From JBQTIU01 sp052387815 (lineage in GTDB: Bacteria > Pseudomonadota > Alphaproteobacteria > CACIAM-22H2), in assembly GCA_052387815.1 (NCBI GenBank), contig JBQTIU010000102.1, positions 1-25,279 on the forward strand: a stretch of 25,279 nucleotides of DNA, given 5' to 3'. The translations under genes and the position numbers were made by a program. The notes below the pieces were generated by a model, which saw nothing but the letters and a program-made list of their open reading frames with translations, did no database searches and was not told the origin of the DNA. Below, piece by piece: positions 21,584 through 25,279 of the stretch. Every line of letters starts with the position of its first letter. The first letter of the stretch is position 1.

Positions 21584-22144
21584 TCAGGGCCGGCCTGGCG
21601 GGAGCGTCGCGGCGCCTTCGCCCAAGGCGCGCTGCATGACGATGCTGTCCACCCAACGGCCGAACTTGAAGCCGACCGCCGGCAGGCGCCCGACTTCGGC
21701 GAACCCTTGGCGCGCGTGGAGTCGGATCGAGCTCAGGTTGGCGCTATCGCCGATCACCGCCACCATCTGCCGATAGCCCAAGGAGGAGCAGCGGGCGATG
21801 AGCTCGGCCAACAGCAGGCGGCCGATGCGCCGCCCTTGCGCCCACGGCCCCACATAGACCGAATCCTCGACCGTGTACCGGTAGGCCGAGCGCGTGCGGT
21901 ACGGTCCGGCATAGGCATAACCCAGCACCGCGTCGGCGCCGGCGGCCACCAGGTAGGGCAAGCCGCGCCGCAGCAGATCCTCGCGCCGGCGCATCATTGC
22001 CGCCACATCGGGCGCCACCTCTTCGAAGCTGCCCAGCCCGATCTCGACATGGTGGGCGTAGATCGCCTGGATCTCCGGCAGGTCGGCGGCGGTCGAATCG
22101 CGCACCGCCACGGCCGGCGCGCTCGCCGCCGGGCGGCCGGTCAT
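21584..22144 (-). CDS. GNAT-family N-acetyltransferase, phosphinothricin acetyltransferase-like
   Basis: 186 aa, a typical GNAT. It begins VRDSTAADLPEIQAIYAHHV, has the GLGSFEE substrate-side segment, the VLGYAYAGPYRTRSAYRYTV block and the acetyl-CoA loop in AQGRRIG, and ends with the FGRWVDSIVMQR motif common to Pat/Bar-like enzymes. These acetylate amino acid analogues such as methionine sulfoximine or phosphinothricin. The true substrate is unknown. Its ATG at 22144 overlaps the stop of the N-formylglutamate amidohydrolase gene (ATGA), so the two are translated together. A much longer open frame upstream has no support. Confidence 0.87.
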   Translation of the reverse strand: MTGRPAASAPAVAVRDSTAADLPEIQAIYAHHVEIGLGSFEEVAPDVAAMMRRREDLLRRGLPYLVAAGADAVLGYAYAGPYRTRSAYRYTVEDSVYVGPWAQGRRIGRLLLAELIARCSSLGYRQMVAVIGDSANLSSIRLHARQGFAEVGRLPAVGFKFGRWVDSIVMQRALGEGAATLPPGRP

Positions 22145-23031
22145 CGCGGGATCGCCAATTTCAGCGCCGCCTCGCCGATCGCGCGCACCAGTCCGCCGAC
22201 GTGGCGGGCGAGGATCGCGAAGCCGGGCGTCTTCTCGATCCGCGCCTCGTCCATGTAGAGGGCGCGGTTGATCTCGATCTGGAGCGCATGGCGCCCGGCG
22301 CCCGGCCGGCCGTAATGCCGGGTCGTGAAGCCGCCGGCATACGGGTCGTTGCGGGCCACGGCATAGCCCAGTGCCTTGAGATGCGCCTCGACCGCATCGA
22401 CGAATTGGGGGGCGCAGGAGGTGCCGTGGCAATCGCCGAGCACGACATCGACGCGCCGCCGGCCGGGATCGCGGTCCATCGGTCCGCCGATCGCCGGCAT
22501 CGAGTGGCAGTCGACGAGCGCCGCGTAACCGAAGCGCGCTTGCGTCTCGACCAGAAGTGCCGCGAGCTTCGCGTGGTAAGGCCGCCACAGCGCGTCGATG
22601 CGCGCCGTCGCGTCGGCGAAGCAGAGCTTGGCCTTGTAGATCTCGGCGCCGGTCGCGACCACGCGCGCGATCGTGCCGAGGCCGGCGGCGACGCGCGGCG
22701 AGCCGACGTTGACGAAGGCCGGCAGCTCGTCCTCGAACATCGCCGGATCGAGCTCGAAGGGCTCGCGGTTGGGATCGACATAGGCGCGCGGGAAGAGCGC
22801 GGATATGAGCGGGGAGCCGCACTGCGGAGCGAGGGCGAACAATTGGTCGACGAACGCGTCTTCCGAGCGGCGCAGGGTCAAGGGATCGAGCCGCGACTGG
22901 GCGATGAATTCGGCCGGGTAGGCATCGCCGCTATGGGGCGAAGCGAAAACCACCGGCGCCGTTTGGCGGGCCGGGGCGAGAACCGCGAACGGCGGATCGA
23001 GCGTGGCGCGGACGGCAAGGTCGGTCAGCAT
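22141..23031 (-). CDS. N-formylglutamate amidohydrolase family protein
   Basis: 296 aa of the FGase family, which hydrolyses N-formylglutamate (end of one histidine-degradation route) or related N-acyl amino acids. Metal-site segments are visible: FASPHSGDAYP at 29-39, RRSEDAFVD at 54-62, PRAYVDPNRE at 81-90 and LVDCHSMP at 172-179 (D174, H176), then GDCHGTSC. No hut genes are in the window, so histidine breakdown is not shown. The start ATG at 23031 gives the usual N-terminus; the ribosome site is weak. It is divergent from cpdR, an adjacency I recall from other alphaproteobacteria, and shares a 386-bp intergenic region containing a long inverted repeat. Confidence 0.87.
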   Translation of the reverse strand: MLTDLAVRATLDPPFAVLAPARQTAPVVFASPHSGDAYPAEFIAQSRLDPLTLRRSEDAFVDQLFALAPQCGSPLISALFPRAYVDPNREPFELDPAMFEDELPAFVNVGSPRVAAGLGTIARVVATGAEIYKAKLCFADATARIDALWRPYHAKLAALLVETQARFGYAALVDCHSMPAIGGPMDRDPGRRRVDVVLGDCHGTSCAPQFVDAVEAHLKALGYAVARNDPYAGGFTTRHYGRPGAGRHALQIEINRALYMDEARIEKTPGFAILARHVGGLVRAIGEAALKLAIPR

Positions 23032-23099
23032 GGCGCTCAAGGGGGTGCGGCACGAATTTTTAGAGCAATCCGGCGAGCATGTCATCCTCGGCGAGCGGG

Positions 23100-23167
23100 C
23101 TGGTGCCGACTTTCGCGGATCGGAACGACGTCGTCGTGACTCGCTCTCTTGCGAAAGTCGGCACCAG
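23100..23167. repeat. 17-bp perfect inverted repeat in the cpdR upstream region
   Basis: CTGGTGCCGACTTTCGC (23100-23116) pairs perfectly with its reverse complement at 23151-23167 across 34 bases. The loop holds a second palindrome, ACGACGTCGT. There is no T run, so it is not an ordinary terminator. It lies between the divergent amidohydrolase and cpdR genes. It could be a MITE-like relic, a two-site operator or a structured leader. No other signal is clear in 23032-23417. Confidence 0.75.
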
Positions 23168-23417
23168 GTCAATTGTTTTCGCTACCCGGTCTCCCGTTTT
23201 CGTGGCTGGCGCTCGAAACCGCGATCCCGGGTACGAGGCGGCAGCGGGGGCGCAAGCGCCGCCGCCGGCCGAGCGCCGCGCTGGCGCGCTTCCGCCGGAG
23301 AGGGGCGCCGGGGATTAACGCTTCGGCAACCCCAGGCGGGCCACCATGAGCCGCCCCCTCGAGCCGGGCCGCGCCCTCGGGCCGGGCCGGTCCGGATTCG
23401 GGGCCAAGGGTCCACCC

Positions 23418-23771
23418 ATGGCACGCATCCTGCTGGCCGAGGACGACGACGCGATGCGCCAGTTCCTGGTCACGGCGCTGACCCGCGCCGGGCACGAGGT
23501 CGACCCGTACCCGGACGGCCGGCGCGCGCTCATCGCGCTGTCGGGCCGCTTCGACCTGTTGATCGCCGACATCGTCATGCCGGGCATCGACGGGATCGAG
23601 CTGGCCAGGCGCGCGCGCGCCGTTCGGCCGCAAATCCGCGTCATGTTCATCACCGGCTTCGCGGCAGTGGCGCTCGACGCCAAGACGCTCCTGCCCGGGG
23701 CGGCGGTGCTCTCCAAGCCGTTCCACTTGCGCGACCTGGTGCGCGAGGTCGACCGGCTGCTCGCCGCCTGA
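23418..23771 (+). CDS. cpdR: Single-domain response regulator CpdR
   Basis: 117 aa, a receiver domain only. The acidic pocket is in LAEDDD (E8, D9, D10), the phosphoacceptor is D51 in IADIVMPGIDG, the switch residue is T79 in FITGFAAVALD, and the invariant K100 is in LSKPFHL. The FITGFAAVAL and SKPFHLRDLVREVDRLL forms are characteristic of CpdR. In Caulobacter, unphosphorylated CpdR primes ClpXP for cell-cycle substrates and the CckA-ChpT relay phosphorylates it. The ATG at 23418 is chosen because AAGGG stands seven bases ahead and it gives the standard MARILLAEDD start; an upstream ATG at 23346 would add 24 Gly/Pro-rich residues. Confidence 0.9.
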   Translation: MARILLAEDDDAMRQFLVTALTRAGHEVDPYPDGRRALIALSGRFDLLIADIVMPGIDGIELARRARAVRPQIRVMFITGFAAVALDAKTLLPGAAVLSKPFHLRDLVREVDRLLAA

Positions 23772-23792
23772 GGCGCTCGCCCCGGCCGCTGC

Positions 23793-23835
23793 AGGGGCGG
23801 GTTTATAACCCGCCCGAGGGGGCCGGTTTGAAACC
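23793..23835. repeat. Palindromic intergenic repeat, copy 1 (partial)
   Basis: 43 bp identical to 23902-23944. It contains GGGCGGGTTTATAACCCGCCC, a near-perfect 21-bp inverted repeat, and the first half of a second one (GGGGCCGGTTTGAAACC). It then diverges into GAGGCGCTGCCTC-type sequence. It may act as a terminator-like structure after cpdR. Confidence 0.8.
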
Positions 23836-23900
23836 CGCGAGGTGCGAGGCGCTGCCTCGCGGCCGCGCGCCTACGCGGGATGCAACGATCCATATTCTCG

Positions 23901-23952
23901 TAGGGGCGGGTTTATAACCCGCCCGAGGGGGCCGGTTTGAAACCGGCCCCTA
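23901..23952. repeat. Palindromic intergenic repeat, copy 2 (complete)
   Basis: Two inverted repeats in a row: GGGCGGGTTTATAACCCGCCC, then GGGGCCGGTTTGAAACCGGCCCC, with TAGGGG and CCCCTA at the outer ends so that the whole unit can also fold end to end. This is the style of REP/BIME-like elements that occur in many copies between genes. It lies upstream of the tRNA promoter. Confidence 0.85.
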
Positions 23953-23969
23953 CAAAATGCCAACGCCAT

Positions 23970-23998
23970 TTGTCAAAGGAACGCGGGTTTTGTATAGT
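23970..23998 (+). promoter_or_regulatory. tRNA-Val promoter
   Basis: TTGTCA (23970-23975), a 17-bp spacer and TATAGT (23993-23998). The start would be near 24005, about 15 bases before the mature tRNA 5' end. Confidence 0.7.
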
Positions 23999-24019
23999 CG
24001 CGCGCCAACCCCCTGGTGC

Positions 24020-24094
24020 GGGCGCGTAGCTCAGCGGGAGAGCACTGCCGTGACATGGCAGGGGTCACAGGTTCAATCCCTGTCGCGCCCACCA
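24020..24094 (+). tRNA. tRNA-Val (GAC anticodon)
   Basis: The acceptor stem pairs GGGCGCG (24020-24026) with CGCGCCC (24084-24090). The D arm has AGCTCAGCGGGAGAGC. The anticodon stem CTGCC/GGCAG encloses GTGACAT with anticodon GAC. The T arm is ACAGG-TTCAATC-CCTGT. The discriminator A and an encoded CCA follow (24091-24094). All arms pair without mismatch. No terminator is evident downstream. The 3' end is a common integration site, and the 130 bp after it contains three TTCCTGG repeats but no attachment-site duplicate within the window. Confidence 0.97.
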
Positions 24095-24225
24095 GCCCAC
24101 CCGCGGAGTTCCTGGAAAAATCGTGAAATCCCGGCCAGCAGCACGCGGACAATGACGGACGAACGGGGAAAGAACCCGACACTGAGTTCTGGGGAATTCC
24201 TGGGGAAAATATTCGCCGCTGGCTG

Positions 24226-25146
24226 GTGATTCCTGGCAAGCCGACTTATCGCGAGATGCGATACTGGTGGCTCGGGCGGCGCCCGGCGCGCGCACCACAA
24301 ACCCAGTTTTCGATGCTGCTCGCCGACCTCGAAGGCGATCAGGACCTGAGGCAGACGAAGCTTCTCTTCGACGCATTGTACGAGCTCGGCGCATTCGAGG
24401 TGGTCTGACGTTACCGCGCGCTCAACGTAAGCGACACCGCCGTCGCCAGTGAGGCGATGGCCAAGGCGCAACGAACTGGACAGAAATGGCTCAAGCGCAG
24501 CCGCACCGATGTCCTCATTTGGGGCCGGTACACGAGGGAGCTCATCACTGTCCGTGTCACGCCCCGGGACCATACAAGTCGCCGGATGGGCGGCTACGCC
24601 GCGTTGGACAGCGAATTCCAGCTCGATCCGGGGTTCGTCAATGAGCTAGCGACGGCCGTTGCCACGCTGGCGCTCGCGAGCGTCGCGCCGGCGACCGACG
24701 AGCGCGCCGGGACGTATCTCGCGGGCGCGCTAACCCCGGTCGCCGACAAGCTCAAACGCATGTTGCAGGCACCACGGGCCGAATTCCCGGCGGACTTGCG
24801 CGCGACTCTCAATCACGCGCTCGGCCTCGCGGCGGCGACGATCGGCGAGCAGAAGGGCGACAACCGTCGACTCGTAGATGGGGTGGCGGCCTGTCGCGAG
24901 GCGCTGAACGAATGGACCCGCGAGCGCGTGCTGCTCGATTGGGCGGGGACGCAGAACAACCTGGGCATCGCCCTCGCGATGCTCGGCGAGCGGGAGACGG
25001 GGACGGCGCGGCTCGCGGAGGCGGTGGCGGCCTTCCGCGAGGCGCTCGAGGTCTTTCGCGCCGCCGGCGCCACGCACTACGTGGGCGTCGCCGAGGAAAA
25101 CCTTGGCCGCGCGCAGGCGGAGATCGAGGCGCGAAAACAGCGTTAG
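24226..25146 (+). pseudogene. TPR-family gene interrupted by an in-frame TGA
   Basis: The two open stretches 24226-24408 and 24457-25146 are in the same frame. Read through the TGA at 24406-24408, the product joins QFSMLLADLEGDQDLRQTKL...GAFEVV to RYRALNVSDTAVASEAMAKA and then RTDVLIWGRYTRE. I recall that order (an FTVLxADLEGD strand, then ADVLIWG) in long alphaproteobacterial TPR proteins. The C-terminal third has two typical repeat units: LDWAGTQNNLGIALAMLGER and AVAAFREALEVFRAAGATHY, with VGVAEENLGRA closing. The intact start is unclear (GTG 24226 or ATG 24256), and no ribosome site is convincing. The second part could be translated alone from ATG 24457 (229 aa). Homologues carry more repeats, so it is also short. 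It follows tRNA-Val. Confidence 0.65.
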
Positions 25147-25194
25147 CGCAATCGTTCGTGGGGCGGGCCGCGACCGCATGTTCGATTTTTGTTC

Positions 25195-25223
25195 TTGACA
25201 AGACGCCTCGCCGCGTTTACCCA
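25195..25223 (+). promoter_or_regulatory. Possible promoter at the window end
   Basis: TTGACA (25195-25200), a 17-bp spacer, then TACCCA (25218-25223). The -35 is perfect and the -10 is poor. The gene it would serve lies beyond the window. Confidence 0.3.
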
Positions 25224-25279
25224 TCGAAAATAGTAGCATGGGCGGTTCAGGCCCGCCGGGCGCGCAGCGGCGCGCGCGG

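Noticed and set aside
22141..23031. N-formylglutamate amidohydrolase as the missing hydrolase of the gamma-glutamyl pathway
   Set aside because: It is a different family from the class I amidotransferase-type hydrolases of these pathways and lies 15 kb away next to cpdR.
23100..23167. Rho-independent terminator
   Set aside because: The arms are perfect but there is a 34-base loop and no T run on either strand.
23793..23952. CRISPR-like array
   Set aside because: Only two copies, strongly palindromic, with no regular spacers and no cas genes.
23973..24239. Minus-strand frame with GATGIEPVTPA
   Set aside because: This is the antisense of tRNA-Val, a common false annotation.
24406..24408. Selenocysteine codon in the TPR-family gene
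   Set aside because: No selenoprotein family, no SECIS-like hairpin noticed, and a nonsense mutation explains the stop more simply.

Overview
This is a GC-rich chromosomal stretch from an alphaproteobacterium, most likely of a Rhodospirillales type. The indications are a CpdR-type response regulator next to an N-formylglutamate amidohydrolase, a phasin gene behind a TGC-rich control region, a CCDC90-like small coiled-coil protein, a VWA/J-domain gene pair and a tRNA-Val(GAC) of alphaproteobacterial form. No rRNA or species-level marker is present, so the assignment stops there. About 22 intact protein genes, one tRNA, several toxin-antitoxin-like modules (intact and decayed) and several repeat families are visible.

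Layout. 1-126: end of an insertion sequence, with the first codons of its transposase running off the window. 289-2066: two overlapping minus-strand genes, a 155-aa unknown and a 437-aa protein ending in an ImmA/IrrE-like domain without its HExxH motif. 2262-7888 (minus strand): glutamine-synthetase-like ligase, aldehyde dehydrogenase and iron-dependent alcohol dehydrogenase, together resembling a gamma-glutamylation route for an amino alcohol such as ethanolamine. The set is split by a two-gene AbiEii-like module (4981-6135) that has a textbook promoter with a 20-bp palindrome in its spacer and lies between two copies of a 48-bp imperfect direct repeat. 7967-8348: decayed hicAB; hicB looks broken by a single missing G. 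8432-11109: TPR-methyltransferase and an acyl-CoA synthetase, convergent with overlapping stop codons. 11327-12770: VWA protein and a membrane-anchored J-protein resembling Pam18/Tim14. 12912-18064: galU, a small coiled-coil protein, ugd and a phosphomannomutase/phosphoglucomutase, i.e. UDP-glucose, UDP-glucuronate and hexose-1-phosphate supply for envelope polysaccharide. A higBA-type module sits in this group between 102-bp direct repeats (97% identical by eye) that duplicate the 3' end of the coiled-coil gene.

18093-23771: a gamma-glutamylcyclotransferase-like protein that seems to begin at ATT, a DD-carboxypeptidase with a SPOR domain, a lipoprotein, a phasin with promoter, operator candidates and terminator, a GNAT acetyltransferase overlapping an N-formylglutamate amidohydrolase, and cpdR. 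23793-24094: palindromic intergenic repeats, then tRNA-Val with a clear promoter. 24226-25146: a TPR-family gene interrupted by one in-frame TGA.

The repeated theme is small two-gene modules placed inside or beside metabolic operons, two of them between direct repeats. All function calls come from reading the sequence and from family knowledge; no database search was run.
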